A DNA stretch of 64,000 nucleotides from the NCBI GenBank assembly GCA_019113845.1, contig DXGQ01000009.1:1-64000 (forward strand), read 5' to 3'. The notes beneath the pieces are model-generated. The model did no database searches. It saw nothing but the letters and a program-made list of their open reading frames with translations, and was not told the origin of the DNA. Each line of letters opens with the position of its first letter. Position 1 is the stretch's first letter. Shown in pieces: positions 1 to 9,752 of the stretch. The position numbers and the translations under genes are program-made. Source of the stretch: Candidatus Anaerobutyricum avicola (GTDB lineage Bacteria; Bacillota; Clostridia; Lachnospirales; Lachnospiraceae).

Positions 1-88
1 CGTTCGGACATAGGAATATCCGGGTGGAGGTCAAAGCTCTTTACCTTTGACTTTTTCTTTTGCTCCCAAGCGGGAACAATCGGTTCAG
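1..88 (-). other. Non-rRNA sequence fused to the 16S gene
   Basis: Reading on the minus strand, the 16S gene runs normally through the conserved CTACGGGAGGCAGCAGTGG block and then, instead of the usual GGAATATTGCACAATGG, continues into unrelated sequence to the window edge. That sequence is open for 29 codons in one frame and reads like ordinary protein (EPIVPAWEQKKKSK at the start). I do not assign it to a family with confidence; its style recalls large proteins of conjugative elements, which is only an impression. It may be an assembly chimera or a real rearrangement. Confidence 0.6.
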
Positions 89-460
<372 letters not shown>

Positions 461-730
461 AACTTGTCGCGGCATTCGTCGAATGCTCATGCAGGCATGG
501 CGCTCGACTCATTGCTTCGCGCAAATGATAAGATGTCTCATCCAGTCTCAAGGACCACTGGTCCCATTACTGTTTCTTTTTCTGGGTTCGAACTATGTTC
601 TCTTCCATGGATCCTTCTGCCGACATCACTCGCTTCCGGACCCTACTCAATCGAATTGAACGTTCGAGGTTGTTTTGTTATTCAGTTATCAACTTACTCT
701 GTGTTGTGATCTCTCACAAGCAACTCGCTT

Positions 731-759
731 ATTCTATCACGCCGTTCTTACTTTGTCAA
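731..759 (-). promoter_or_regulatory. rrn promoter P2
   Basis: On the minus strand TTGACA (759-754) and TAGAAT (736-731) are separated by 17 bp. It lies about 270 nt before the 16S start and 95 bp downstream of a second promoter of the same quality. The 461-951 stretch holds these promoters, the rRNA leader and a terminator, and no gene that I can support. Confidence 0.85.
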
Positions 760-825
760 GAACTTTTTTAAGAAATTCTTACGTTTTTCTTTCAAAACCT
801 TTATCTCTCAGGCGCAACAGAACGT

Positions 826-854
826 ATAATACCACAGGCATATTCTGGTGTCAA
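826..854 (-). promoter_or_regulatory. rrn promoter P1
   Basis: On the minus strand TTGACA (854-849), a 17-bp spacer and TATTAT (831-826). Tandem strong promoters are typical of rRNA operons. It starts just downstream of the lctR terminator. Confidence 0.8.
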
Positions 855-925
855 CCACTTTTTTCATTTTTTCTAATCTTTTTTATGGGCGTTATCTCTT
901 TCCTCTATTCAGTCATCTGTCTTTT

Positions 926-949
926 AAACAAAAGAAGGCTTCCGCCCTC
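926..949 (-). terminator. Terminator after the GntR regulator gene
   Basis: The minus strand reads GAGGGC-GGAA-GCCTTC followed by TTTTGTTT: a 6-bp stem closed by a GNRA-type tetraloop with a U-rich tail, directly after the stop codon at 952. It separates the lactate regulator from the rrn promoters. Confidence 0.7.
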
Positions 950-951
950 AT

Positions 952-1710
952 TTATTTCTTCCGGCGGTATGTCTGCTCCATCAATTCCAGCTGTTCGCCC
1001 ACAATATCAAAATGTTTCTGCATCGCTGAGCTGCCGGCCACAAAGTCTTTATCCACCAGAGCATCATAAATATTCCAGTGGGATCGTTTCAATGCCTCGG
1101 AGCGCATCTTATCTTCCATGATCTTCACCCTGAAATCCGCGATAAACTGATGCATCAGGTCTTTCAGCATGGTGGTATACAAAATGATCATCCGATTGTG
1201 CGACGCATTGATCAGAGTATTGTGGAATTCAATATCCAGCTGGGCGCTCTCCACCGGATCGGTGATCTCATCCATCTTAACCAGCAGTTCGTGCATACGT
1301 TCAATCTCTTCTTCCGTCGCCTGGCTGATCGCCAGCTTGAGGGCAACCGTCTCATATCCCATACGAATATGATACACTTCCGTATAACTGATGCTGGATA
1401 ATGACATAACCATGTTGATAAAAGTACTCATATATTCCTGTGGTTCACAGCGCACATAATTGCCGCTGCCCTGCCGACATTCCAGCAGTCCGTTGATTTC
1501 CAGCATGTGCATGACTTCACGGATAGAGTTCCTGCTCACATCCAGCTTCTCCGCAATCTCTCTTTCCGGCGGGATCTTGTCTCCCACCTTCAGTTCTCCA
1601 GAGAGAATCTGCTCGGAAAAATAATCAAAAACATATTGATACGTTTTTTTGTGTTCGTTTTTATAGCTTCTGTAGTTCTTATAGCTCTTATATTCGTCCA
1701 AATTACTCAT
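952..1710 (-). CDS. lctR: GntR/FadR-family regulator, probably of lactate use
   Basis: A 252-residue one-component repressor or activator. A winged helix-turn-helix of the GntR type fills roughly residues 20-95 (PPEREIAEKLDVSRNSIREV, then a wing ending in RQGSGNYV), and the C-terminal 150 residues look like the all-helical FCD ligand-binding domain of the FadR/LldR group, with His/Asp residues that usually bind a metal and an organic acid. The ATG at 1710 is chosen because GGAGG lies 5 nt before it; a GTG six bases upstream is less likely. It is the last gene of a cluster for lactate uptake, racemisation and oxidation, so lactate is the likely effector. It probably binds the two palindromes at 9726-9740 and 9844-9860. 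The gene symbol follows related clusters and is an inference. Confidence 0.85.
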   Translation of the reverse strand: MSNLDEYKSYKNYRSYKNEHKKTYQYVFDYFSEQILSGELKVGDKIPPEREIAEKLDVSRNSIREVMHMLEINGLLECRQGSGNYVRCEPQEYMSTFINMVMSLSSISYTEVYHIRMGYETVALKLAISQATEEEIERMHELLVKMDEITDPVESAQLDIEFHNTLINASHNRMIILYTTMLKDLMHQFIADFRVKIMEDKMRSEALKRSHWNIYDALVDKDFVAGSSAMQKHFDIVGEQLELMEQTYRRKK

Positions 1711-1828
1711 AACCACCTCCGCAAGTTCTTACATTGCAAAAGATTCTCACCACTTTTTCAAGTGAAATACTTAACAAACAAAAAGAATCTGCTGCGCATA
1801 CCTTCTCCAGTGAAATAAGGCGGCTGCG

Positions 1829-1870
1829 TAAAATAAATGGGCGGACCCGCTGCTCATTACAGATCCGCCC
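1829..1870 (-). terminator. Terminator after larA
   Basis: On the minus strand GGGCGGA (1870-1864) pairs with TCCGCCC (1845-1839) and is followed by ATTTATTTTA. It lies 40 nt after the larA stop and before lctR, which suggests that lctR also has its own promoter or depends on read-through. Confidence 0.6.
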
Positions 1871-1910
1871 GCAAAATGCGGAAAATGAATTCCACATTAA
1901 GCAACATTTT

Positions 1911-3188
1911 TTATTTGACCATAACGGATACGCCATCCGGAATGACAGTGATGTGCGCCTGACGGCCCTTTTCTTCCAGAGCCATGGCCAGCGCTTCGTT
2001 TACATCGGCAGCGGTGAGGAATCCCATCTCCCGCGCCATAGCCCGATATTCTTCGCACATGACATAAATCACCTTATGTTTCATAAGAATTCTGGCCTGA
2101 ATCTGGTACTCCCACTGATCCGGTTTTGTCTCATCCTGCGGAACCCTGAGAATCTCTTCCATTAAAGCCGCCGGGCTTTCACAGTCTCTCAGAGCTTTAT
2201 AGAAACCTTCTCCCCCGTGTCCGTCTCCGCAGTTTGATACCATGATCAGGATACCGTCTTCTTTGGCGGCAGCTTCCGCAGCCGTCATGCCTTTAACGGA
2301 CTGGTACATATTCTGATCCAGCGGATAACCGCCGTTTGTGGAAATAGCGATGTCAGCTCTTCGCTGCGGCGTCACCTGACAGTAATTTTCCAGGAAGGCA
2401 CAGCCTGCCTCATGGGCTTTGATGGCGTCTCCCGCCACGGCATGTACCACTTTCTTGTCGCCGTCAATGATGACATTGACAATGTATCTCTGACCGGCCA
2501 TCTGACTTGCCGCCACCATATCTTTATGTATCGGATTATTTTCCAGGATTCCCGTCCGGCTGTAAGGAGAATGAATGAATTTTGAGCAGTGATTTCCAAG
2601 CACAGTTACCTTGCTGGATACTCCTGGCAGCACGCTTTTTCTTCCTCCGGAAAAACCGGCAAAGAAATGGGTCTCGATGAAGCCTTCGCTCACAAGCAGA
2701 TCCGCCTCTGCTGCCACTTTATTAATAAGGAGAGGCGCGCCGGACGGGAGTACCCCCATATTTACCATGGCGTCCATATCCTGGCTGTCATGCACCACGA
2801 TATGTTCTCTATCCACAATTTCCTCTCCAAATTTGCCAATAAGTTCTTCTCTGGTCGTTGCTCTGTGAAATCCTGTGGCGATCAGCAATGTGATCTTCGC
2901 GTCAGGATTACCTTCCCTGATTTCTTTTAACATAAACGGGATAATATGCCTGCTCGGCACCGGTCTGGTATGATCCGAACAGATGATGACAACCTTCTCC
3001 TTTCCTCTGGAAAGCTCGGAGAGCTTTGGAGAACCGATCGGGTTCTCCATCGCCTCCAGAACGATCTCATCCTCTGTTTTATCACTTTTCGGCATGGACT
3101 CAATGGAGGAGGCAAGAACCTCCACATCCAGATCATCCTCCAGATGCAGCATCATTCCCGTCGTAGAATACGGCAATTTAATTTGCAT
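1911..3188 (-). CDS. larA: Nickel-dependent lactate racemase
   Basis: Interconverts D- and L-lactate, using a nickel-pincer nucleotide cofactor bound to a lysine. The 425-residue length fits LarA. Visible family features are the N-terminal SDHTRPVPS block, the HDSQD segment, and the central GFIETHFFAGFSGGRKSVLPG segment, whose lysine corresponds to the cofactor-carrying Lys184 of the Lactobacillus enzyme, followed by a conserved His in LGNHCSKF. The ATG at 3188 (MQIKLPY) has GGAG 6 nt upstream; an ATG at 3200 is possible. The cofactor-making genes larB, larC and larE are not in this window. It lies 58 nt after the acyl-CoA dehydrogenase in the lactate cluster, where it lets one stereospecific dehydrogenase use both lactate isomers. 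Confidence 0.9.
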   Translation of the reverse strand: MQIKLPYSTTGMMLHLEDDLDVEVLASSIESMPKSDKTEDEIVLEAMENPIGSPKLSELSRGKEKVVIICSDHTRPVPSRHIIPFMLKEIREGNPDAKITLLIATGFHRATTREELIGKFGEEIVDREHIVVHDSQDMDAMVNMGVLPSGAPLLINKVAAEADLLVSEGFIETHFFAGFSGGRKSVLPGVSSKVTVLGNHCSKFIHSPYSRTGILENNPIHKDMVAASQMAGQRYIVNVIIDGDKKVVHAVAGDAIKAHEAGCAFLENYCQVTPQRRADIAISTNGGYPLDQNMYQSVKGMTAAEAAAKEDGILIMVSNCGDGHGGEGFYKALRDCESPAALMEEILRVPQDETKPDQWEYQIQARILMKHKVIYVMCEEYRAMAREMGFLTAADVNEALAMALEEKGRQAHITVIPDGVSVMVK

Positions 3189-3246
3189 ACACATCTCCAT
3201 TCTGCCGCCTCATGATCAGCGGCCTGTATCGTTCATTGCTCTGTGA

Positions 3247-4389
3247 TTATTTTACACCCATCCATCCGGAGATAACCATCATCTGTACTTCTGAGGTTCC
3301 CTCATAGATTTCAGTGATCTTGGCGTCACGCATCATTCTCTCAATCGGATAATCCTTTGTATATCCGTAGCCGCCGTAAAGCTGTAAGCAGCGGGTCGTC
3401 ACATCCATGGCATTTCTGGCTGCCACCAGTTTTGCCATAGCTGCTTTGTGAGAAAATGGCTCATGATCGTCTTTCGCGCATGCAGCCTGATAAACAAGGA
3501 GTTTGGCTGCCTCTGTGTTGGCGCGCATCTCGGCCATCTCGAACTGTGTGTTCTGGAACTGGGAGATTCTGCGGCCAAACTGTTTTCTTTCCGTGATATA
3601 TTTTGTGGTCTCCTCGAGAGCGCCCTCTGCGATACCAAGAGCCTGAGCGGCAATACCAACACGTCCGCCGTCCAGAGTCATCATGGCATACTTAAATCCT
3701 TTACCCAGCTCGCCTACCAGATTCTCCTTCGGCACGATGCAGTCTTCAAAAATCAGTTCGCAGGTGGAGGAAGCGCGGATTCCCAGCTTATCCTCCTGCT
3801 TGCCGATGCTGAATCCCGGATATCCTTTTTCAACGATAAAAGCGGAGATTCCTTTGGTTCCCTGTGACTTATCTGTCATTGCCAGCACGAAAAATACGTC
3901 GGCTGCGCCGGCATTGGTGATAAAAATCTTGGAGCCGTTTAATACCCAGTGATCGCCGGCATCCACAGCAACCGTCTGCTGACCGGAAGCATCGGTACCC
4001 GCGTTAGGCTCAGTGAGCGCAAATGCGCCGATCCACTCGCCGGAGCATAACTTCGGCAGATATTTCTTTTTCTGCTCTTCTGTACCGAACTGGTAGATCG
4101 GCGTACAGCAAAGGGAAGTATGCGCTGATAAAATAACACCGGTGGATGCACAGTATTTACTGATTTCCTCCACGGTCTGGATATAAGCCAGAGTGTCCAT
4201 TCCTGAACCGCCGTACTCTTCCGGGAAAGGAATTCCCATCAGACCCATCTCGGCCATCATCTTTACATTTTTCATCGGAAATTCTTCCGTGCGGTCGATC
4301 TCTGCTGCCAGCGGTTTTACTTCATTTACCGCAAACTCGTGTACCATCTGCAGAATATCCTGATGCTCTTCATCCTGTCTGAAATTCAT
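3247..4389 (-). CDS. Acyl-CoA dehydrogenase (butyryl-CoA dehydrogenase type)
   Basis: A 380-residue FAD enzyme of full family length. It has the N-terminal helical domain, the FAD-binding ALTEPNAGTDAS block (residues about 128-139), and the C-terminal IYEGTSEVQ motif whose Glu363 is the expected catalytic base. In clostridia such enzymes reduce crotonyl-CoA to butyryl-CoA with electrons from an Etf. Its place between etfA and larA suggests that electrons from lactate oxidation pass through the neighbouring Etf to this dehydrogenase, although the cell probably has a second copy in its central butyrate operon. A 422-bp gap with its own promoter-like site separates it from etfA, so it may be expressed separately. 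The substrate is inferred from context. Confidence 0.9.
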   Translation of the reverse strand: MNFRQDEEHQDILQMVHEFAVNEVKPLAAEIDRTEEFPMKNVKMMAEMGLMGIPFPEEYGGSGMDTLAYIQTVEEISKYCASTGVILSAHTSLCCTPIYQFGTEEQKKKYLPKLCSGEWIGAFALTEPNAGTDASGQQTVAVDAGDHWVLNGSKIFITNAGAADVFFVLAMTDKSQGTKGISAFIVEKGYPGFSIGKQEDKLGIRASSTCELIFEDCIVPKENLVGELGKGFKYAMMTLDGGRVGIAAQALGIAEGALEETTKYITERKQFGRRISQFQNTQFEMAEMRANTEAAKLLVYQAACAKDDHEPFSHKAAMAKLVAARNAMDVTTRCLQLYGGYGYTKDYPIERMMRDAKITEIYEGTSEVQMMVISGWMGVK

Positions 4390-4514
4390 CTAAAATTCCT
4401 CCTGTTCTTATCCAGGCCCACGCCCTGCAGCCTCAACCATTTTGCTGCCGGGGCATCTGCCTGACCGATCTTTTTTACGTTTTTGTTTTGCATAAACGGC
4501 ATTGTATTGTTTGA

Positions 4515-4559
4515 ATTATAACCATATCTTGTGATACCTTTTTTCATAAACAAGGTATC
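4515..4559 (-). promoter_or_regulatory. Possible internal promoter with overlapping palindrome before the acyl-CoA dehydrogenase
   Basis: In the 422-bp gap 4390-4811 the minus strand carries TATAAT (4520-4515). Directly upstream is an inverted repeat GATACCTT-N11-AAGGTATC (4533-4559) that would cover the -35 zone, and a near repeat of GATATGGTT occurs on both sides. No good -35 hexamer is seen, so an activator- or repressor-controlled promoter is plausible. I see no gene in the gap. Confidence 0.4.
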
Positions 4560-4811
4560 TGTTTTCGTTACTACTTGTGATAAACCATATCTTTTTTCAT
4601 CTGACTTGCCGGATCAAGCCCGGCCTGTTGTATCGTACCAGAAATTTTCGCCAGATACCGCCGCATCCTCCGGCCGCCGGCCAGTCTGTCAGGCCCAGAA
4701 AAGACAGCCCGAACCGACAACCTTAAGACACTGCGTTTAATTCGTAAAATATGCTGCGTGTTTCATTCTGACAGTCCTGCCGCCAAAATGAAAAGGTCTG
4801 TAAGTTACTGT

Positions 4812-5819
4812 TTATGCTTTCTGCGCCTTGAACGCTTCTGTCAGCGCAGGAACCACCTCATTTAAGTTGCCGACAATTCCATAATCGGCCACATCAAAGA
4901 TCGGCGCATCCGGATCTTTATTGATGGCAACGATCGTGTCCGCACCGGAAATACCGGCCACGTGCTGGATCGCACCGGAGATACCGATGGCAAAGTATAA
5001 TTTCGGCGCAACATTTTTACCGGACTGTCCCACCTGATGTGCGTGAGGCATCCATCCGGCATCCACAACAGCACGGCTGCATCCAACTGTCGCACCAAGG
5101 ACGTCTGCCAGATCCTTTAAGATTGTAAAGTTTTCCGCAGAGCCAACGCCTCTTCCACCGGAAACGATGATCTCAGCTTCTTCCAGATTGATGGATTCGG
5201 CCACTTCTTTTACTCTCTCCACAAGAGAGGTGCGGATCTCATCCTGGCTCACCGTGATATCTTCCCGAATGATCTCACCTGTCTTCGCCTCATCATAAGC
5301 GCCTTTTTTGAATACGCCCGGGCGAACGGTTCCCATCTGCGGCCGGTTATCCGGGCACATGATGGTCGCCATCAGGTTACCGCCAAATGTCGGACGGGTC
5401 CATGCCACATTTCCAGTCTCCTCATCGATGTCAATGCCGGTACAGTCTGCGGTCAGACCAGTCTGTAAGCGGCAGGATACTCTCGGTCCAAGGTCACGTC
5501 CGTTGTTGGTCGCGCCGATCATCAGGGTTTCCGGTTTATATTTTTCTACCAGAGCAACCATTGCTTTCGCAAATGCGTCTGTTGTGTACATCTCGTACTC
5601 CGGTCCATCCACGATGATGGCGGAGTCGGCGCCATAGCGGATGGCGTCTTTTGCAGTTTCTTCTATATTATGTCCGATGACTACGGCCACCAGCTGGCAG
5701 TTTTTCTGCTCAGCAAGAGGTTTTGCCACATTCAGCAGCTCGTAACCGACATTTTTCGGTTTTCCACACTCGGTCTCTATGTAAACCCAGATATTCTTGT
5801 ATTCAGCGAGATTACTCAT
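4812..5819 (-). CDS. etfA: Electron transfer flavoprotein alpha subunit
   Basis: The larger Etf subunit, 335 residues. It carries the C-terminal FAD domain with [13 protein letters not shown], the [23 protein letters not shown] segment and [15 protein letters not shown], all typical of EtfA. With EtfB and the lactate dehydrogenase it should form a complex that couples lactate oxidation with NAD+ to reduced ferredoxin or an acyl-CoA dehydrogenase, as described for Acetobacterium woodii LctBCD. The ATG at 5819 is preceded by AAGGAGG with 8-nt spacing and lies 13 nt after the etfB stop. A longer frame starting at 5849 would overlap etfB and lacks such a site. Confidence 0.95.
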   Translation of the reverse strand: MSNLAEYKNIWVYIETECGKPKNVGYELLNVAKPLAEQKNCQLVAVVIGHNIEETAKDAIRYGADSAIIVDGPEYEMYTTDAFAKAMVALVEKYKPETLMIGATNNGRDLGPRVSCRLQTGLTADCTGIDIDEETGNVAWTRPTFGGNLMATIMCPDNRPQMGTVRPGVFKKGAYDEAKTGEIIREDITVSQDEIRTSLVERVKEVAESINLEEAEIIVSGGRGVGSAENFTILKDLADVLGATVGCSRAVVDAGWMPHAHQVGQSGKNVAPKLYFAIGISGAIQHVAGISGADTIVAINKDPDAPIFDVADYGIVGNLNEVVPALTEAFKAQKA

Positions 5820-5832
5820 ACTCTTGTCCTCC

Positions 5833-6636
5833 TTACAAAATCTTTGCATCGAAAATCAGCTTCACAACTTCTTTTGCCGCATCCTCTGCTTCCATTCCCT
5901 GAAGCTTCACACCATTTTTCTCCTTCACCGGTGTGTAAGTCTTCTTTACTTTTGTCGGAGAACCGTTTAATCCGCAGCGGGCAATGTCGATTGCCGGAAT
6001 ATCGTCCTCTGTCAGAACAGGGATATCTTTTTTCTTTGCAGCCATCTTGCTCTTGATCGTAGGATATCTCGGCTCATATGGCAGTTTGACTACCGTAACC
6101 ACTGCCGGAAGCTTCGTAGCGATCATGTCATAGCCCTCATCACATTCTCTCTTCACCTGGATATCGCCGTCTTTCTCAATGATATCCAGCGCATAGGTGA
6201 TCTGCGGCAGGTCAAGATGCTCCGCGATCTCCGGTCCTACCTGAGCGGTATCGCCGTCCACGGCCTGTTTTCCACAGAGGATCAGGTCGAATTTTAAGCC
6301 TTCTTTTTCTTCCACTGCTTTGATCGCCTCTGATAAAATGTAGCTGGTAGCCAGGGTATCAGAGCCGCCGAACTTACGGCTGGAGATCAGGTATCCGGCA
6401 TCCGCTCCCACGGAAAGACAGGTTCTGATCGCTTCTTTTGCCTGCTCCGGTCCCATGGAGATGACAACAACTTTGCCACCCAGCTTTTCTTTCAGGCGAA
6501 CGCCCACTTCCTGTGCATAGGTGTCAAACGGATTGACGATACTCGGCACACCTTTGCGGACCAGGGTATGAGTTTCCGGATCCACTTTAATCTCGTTCGT
6601 ATCAGGTACTTGTTTGATGCATACACAAATATTCAT
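5833..6636 (-). CDS. etfB: Electron transfer flavoprotein beta subunit (bifurcating type)
   Basis: The 267-residue small Etf subunit. It begins MNICVCIKQVPDT and contains VDGDTAQVGPEIAE around residues 126-139. In the Etf family this loop binds the second FAD in electron-bifurcating members, whereas ordinary EtfB holds AMP there. This supports a bifurcating or confurcating role, in which endergonic electron transfer from lactate to NAD+ is driven by ferredoxin oxidation. It lies between the lactate dehydrogenase gene (53 nt upstream) and etfA. Confidence 0.93.
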   Translation of the reverse strand: MNICVCIKQVPDTNEIKVDPETHTLVRKGVPSIVNPFDTYAQEVGVRLKEKLGGKVVVISMGPEQAKEAIRTCLSVGADAGYLISSRKFGGSDTLATSYILSEAIKAVEEKEGLKFDLILCGKQAVDGDTAQVGPEIAEHLDLPQITYALDIIEKDGDIQVKRECDEGYDMIATKLPAVVTVVKLPYEPRYPTIKSKMAAKKKDIPVLTEDDIPAIDIARCGLNGSPTKVKKTYTPVKEKNGVKLQGMEAEDAAKEVVKLIFDAKIL

Positions 6637-6689
6637 TCTATTTCCTCCTATTTATACTCGCGCCTGTCATAGCGCCTTACCGGCATATA

Positions 6690-8102
6690 TTACAGACGGT
6701 AACATACCTTGCCAGGATTCAGGATCATCTTAGGATCAAATACTCTCTTGATTCCTTCCATGATCTCCATGTTTCTCTCGCCCACGGATTCCACGAGATA
6801 CTTCACCTTGCCCATGCCGATGCCGTGCTCTCCGGAAACCAGTCCGCCGCAAGCTGTTGCTTCTTTATAAATAATGTCGAAGAATTTATCCACTCTCTTC
6901 TTGAATTCTTCCTCCGTAAGATCGTTGGAGCACTGATAAATATGAAGATTTCCGTCTCCTGCATGACCGAAGGATTTGATCTCCAGACCACATTCCTCAC
7001 CGGTTTTATTGACAAATGCCAGATATCCTGCAATCTTATTTACCGGCACAACTACGTCACACTCATCCAGAAGCTTCGTCTCTTCCATGATGGCTTCCAG
7101 GAAGGAGGAACGTGCTGCCCATGCGTCTTTGATCTTGCTGGAAGTGTCCGCCACGAGAACATCCATGGCTCCGGCTTCCAGAACAAGCTCAGCCGCTTCC
7201 TCGATCAGGGCATCCACCTCATCCTCGCTCTTTCCGTCAAGAGTTACCAGCAGATACGCGCCGATCTGTGTTCCTTCCAGTTCCTGTGGGAAAACGGATT
7301 TGCCGATGTAACGCTCGGATGCGAGAACGATTTCTCTTTCCATAAACTCAATGGCCTGCGGATCCATATGCGCCATCTTGAATTTTGGTACGGTGGACAG
7401 CGCTGTCTCCAGATCCTCAAAAGGAATGATCAGGGAAGCGACTACCTTCGGCGCCGGAATGATCTTCAAAGTAAGTTCTGTGATGATTCCAAGAGTTCCC
7501 TCGGAGCCGATCATCAGGTTCAGCAGGGAATATCCGGAAGAAGTCTTTGATACCGTTGCGCCCAGATGTGTGATCTCACCGGTAGGAAGAACAACCGTCA
7601 TCGCACGCACATAGTCACGGGTCGCGCCGTATTTTACAGCACGCATTCCTCCGGCGTTGGTCGCTACATTTCCACCAAGACAGGCAAACTTTTCGCCCGG
7701 ATCCGGCGGATACATCATTCCTCTGGAAAGACAGTCTTCTGCAAGATCGTTTAAGAGCACGCCTGCCTCTACCTCTACCACAAAGTTCTCCATATCATAG
7801 GATTTGATCTTGTTCATTTTGGAGATATCCATGAGAACGCCGCCAAATACAGGCACAGCGCCTCCGGCAAGTCCGGTTCCCGCTCCTCTTGGAGTCACAG
7901 GGATATTGTTGTCATAGCAAATCTTCATGATAGCCGCCACTTCTTCTGTGGACCGCGGCTGTACTGCCAGATCCGGCATATGTGTGCCGTAGATCGGCAT
8001 CTCGTCTTTTGCGTAGTCCGGATTGATATCCTCTCCCAGAAAAACATTGCTGGAAACCTTTTTGATCTCTTCGATAATCTCCGGTGTCAGCTTATTGTAC
8101 AT
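6690..8102 (-). CDS. lctD: FAD-linked lactate dehydrogenase, Etf-dependent (GlcD/LctD family)
   Basis: A 470-residue flavoenzyme of the glycolate oxidase/D-lactate dehydrogenase group. The N-terminal FAD_binding_4 (PCMH) domain shows PRGAGTGLAGGAVP and GGNVATNAGGMRAVKYG, and the C-terminal oxidase domain shows SFGHAGDGNLH and SGEHGIGMGKVKYL. It oxidises lactate to pyruvate and passes electrons to EtfAB. The ATG at 8102 (MYNKLTPE) follows GGGAGG at 8-nt spacing; an upstream start at 8207 would overlap the permease gene. Which lactate isomer it uses cannot be told from sequence, but the family is mostly D-specific and the racemase next door would supply it. Confidence 0.93.
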   Translation of the reverse strand: MYNKLTPEIIEEIKKVSSNVFLGEDINPDYAKDEMPIYGTHMPDLAVQPRSTEEVAAIMKICYDNNIPVTPRGAGTGLAGGAVPVFGGVLMDISKMNKIKSYDMENFVVEVEAGVLLNDLAEDCLSRGMMYPPDPGEKFACLGGNVATNAGGMRAVKYGATRDYVRAMTVVLPTGEITHLGATVSKTSSGYSLLNLMIGSEGTLGIITELTLKIIPAPKVVASLIIPFEDLETALSTVPKFKMAHMDPQAIEFMEREIVLASERYIGKSVFPQELEGTQIGAYLLVTLDGKSEDEVDALIEEAAELVLEAGAMDVLVADTSSKIKDAWAARSSFLEAIMEETKLLDECDVVVPVNKIAGYLAFVNKTGEECGLEIKSFGHAGDGNLHIYQCSNDLTEEEFKKRVDKFFDIIYKEATACGGLVSGEHGIGMGKVKYLVESVGERNMEIMEGIKRVFDPKMILNPGKVCYRL

Positions 8103-8163
8103 GTTTCTACCTCCCTTATTTTCATTCTGCAAAATGCAGTTGCATGTTTTTTGCTGCATATTT

Positions 8164-9708
8164 TTATAATCCCATGGCCGATCCCGCGAAGCAGATGACT
8201 CCGGCAATCAGCACATAGATGATAAAATACTTAAATACGGACCGTAAGATCTGGCTTTCCGAACCGACAGCGTTGATCGCGCCTGCTCCAATGGCGATAC
8301 ACTGCGGGCAGATCATCTTTCCGATTCCTGCTCCCATGACATTGGCTGCTGCCATCCAGGATGGATTGAGTCCCAGTGAGATTGCTGTCTGACTCTGCAG
8401 TCCTCCGAAAAGTACACAGGTGGATGTTCCTGAACCTGTGACGAACGCTCCCAGCGCTCCGATAAACGGAGAGATAAACGGATAGAACGGTCCGGCGACA
8501 ATAACCAGTACATTTGCTATGTCGGAAATCATTCCGCTGTATCCCATGATTTTGGCCGTCGCCATCACGCTGCAGATGGTAAGAATGGTCTTCCAGTATT
8601 TTTTCAGCGTATCAAGAAGGACTCCCAGCATATCTCCCACTGTCGCCTTCTGAATCAGTCCGCCGATCACTGCCGCGATAAAGATCATGACGCCCGGCGT
8701 ATTGATCCAGCTGAATGTCAATGTACTTCCGCCCTCTCCCGCGTAAAACACCGCACTGGTTTTAATGTCCGCGATCAGATTATGGATTGGCGGACAAAGT
8801 GTGGAGGTAAACATCAGCAGAAAAAATATCAAAATAAATGGACTCCATGCCTTTACGCCCTCGGCCACGGTAAATCCGGTTCCCCGGTCTTCCTCTGTCA
8901 GAGTGATCGCATACTCCTCATCCGGTTCTTTATTAAAGAAGCGGGATGCGGCGATCATACAGATCAGAGAGATGATCGAACCGATGATATTCGGCAGCTC
9001 GCAGCCAATCAGCTGCGCGGAAATAAACCATGGTACCGTAAAGGAAAGAGCGGAAATCAATACCATAGGGAATACTCCCTTCAGTGCTTTCAGTCCTTTT
9101 CCCACAATACATACCATAAAGAATGGAGATAAAAATGTGAGAATGCACTGAATCACAGCTACATCTCCGGCCAGCGGCAGAGCGTCAAGTCCGGTGACAG
9201 ACGCCAGCGTCACTGTCGGAACTCCGACAGAACCGAAGGCTGTCGGTGTGGAATTCACCACGAGACAGGCGATAACTGCCCGCATCGGGTCCAGGCCGAT
9301 ACCTGCCAGCATGGAGGCCGGAATCGCTACCGCCGTTCCAAAGCCTGCCATACCTTCCATGAAGTTTCCGAATCCCCATCCGATGATCAGAAGAAGGATT
9401 CTCTCGTCCATGGAGACACCGGCCAGCATCTTTTTGATCAGATCCATGGCGCCCGTCTTCAGTGTCAGATTATAAGTAAAAAGAGCCGCCACGATTACCA
9501 GACAGATTGGCCACAGGGCGTTGAGTACACCCTCCAGTCCTGCCGTCAGTGTGTAAGTAAGATTCAGTTTCCAGTAAGTCATTGCCAGAATGACTGTAAG
9601 GACAAGGGCCGCAACACAGGCCTTATGTCCCGCGATCTTCAGAACACTCAGAGCAATGATCAGCCAGAGTATTGGAAGTATCGCCAGCAAAAATTTTAAA
9701 AACAACAA
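8164..9708 (-). CDS. lctP: L-lactate permease family transporter
   Basis: About 514 residues with 12 or more hydrophobic segments, typical of the LctP/LldP/GlcA family that imports lactate or glycolate with protons. Family signatures include GFGNFMEGMAGFGTAVAIPA around residues 113-132 and the C-terminal FVTGSGTSTCVLFGGLQ. The start is a TTG (9708, or the next TTG at 9705) preceded by GGGAGGG at 7-8 nt; no ATG fits. It is the first gene of the lactate cluster, with the promoter and operators about 40-150 bp upstream. Confidence 0.93.
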   Translation of the reverse strand: MLFLKFLLAILPILWLIIALSVLKIAGHKACVAALVLTVILAMTYWKLNLTYTLTAGLEGVLNALWPICLVIVAALFTYNLTLKTGAMDLIKKMLAGVSMDERILLLIIGWGFGNFMEGMAGFGTAVAIPASMLAGIGLDPMRAVIACLVVNSTPTAFGSVGVPTVTLASVTGLDALPLAGDVAVIQCILTFLSPFFMVCIVGKGLKALKGVFPMVLISALSFTVPWFISAQLIGCELPNIIGSIISLICMIAASRFFNKEPDEEYAITLTEEDRGTGFTVAEGVKAWSPFILIFFLLMFTSTLCPPIHNLIADIKTSAVFYAGEGGSTLTFSWINTPGVMIFIAAVIGGLIQKATVGDMLGVLLDTLKKYWKTILTICSVMATAKIMGYSGMISDIANVLVIVAGPFYPFISPFIGALGAFVTGSGTSTCVLFGGLQSQTAISLGLNPSWMAAANVMGAGIGKMICPQCIAIGAGAINAVGSESQILRSVFKYFIIYVLIAGVICFAGSAMGL

Positions 9709-9725
9709 TTATTTTCCCTCCCTTT

Positions 9726-9740
9726 AATGGGTCACCCAAT
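9726..9740 (-). promoter_or_regulatory. Operator-like palindrome 1 (downstream of lct start site)
   Basis: The minus strand reads ATTGGGTGACCCATT, a near-perfect palindrome centred at 9733, about 5-20 nt after the predicted transcription start. It follows the ATTGG-N5-CCAAT scheme known for LldR sites of lactate operons, which supports binding by the GntR regulator encoded in the cluster. Confidence 0.65.
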
Positions 9741-9752
9741 ATTTATGGTTTT

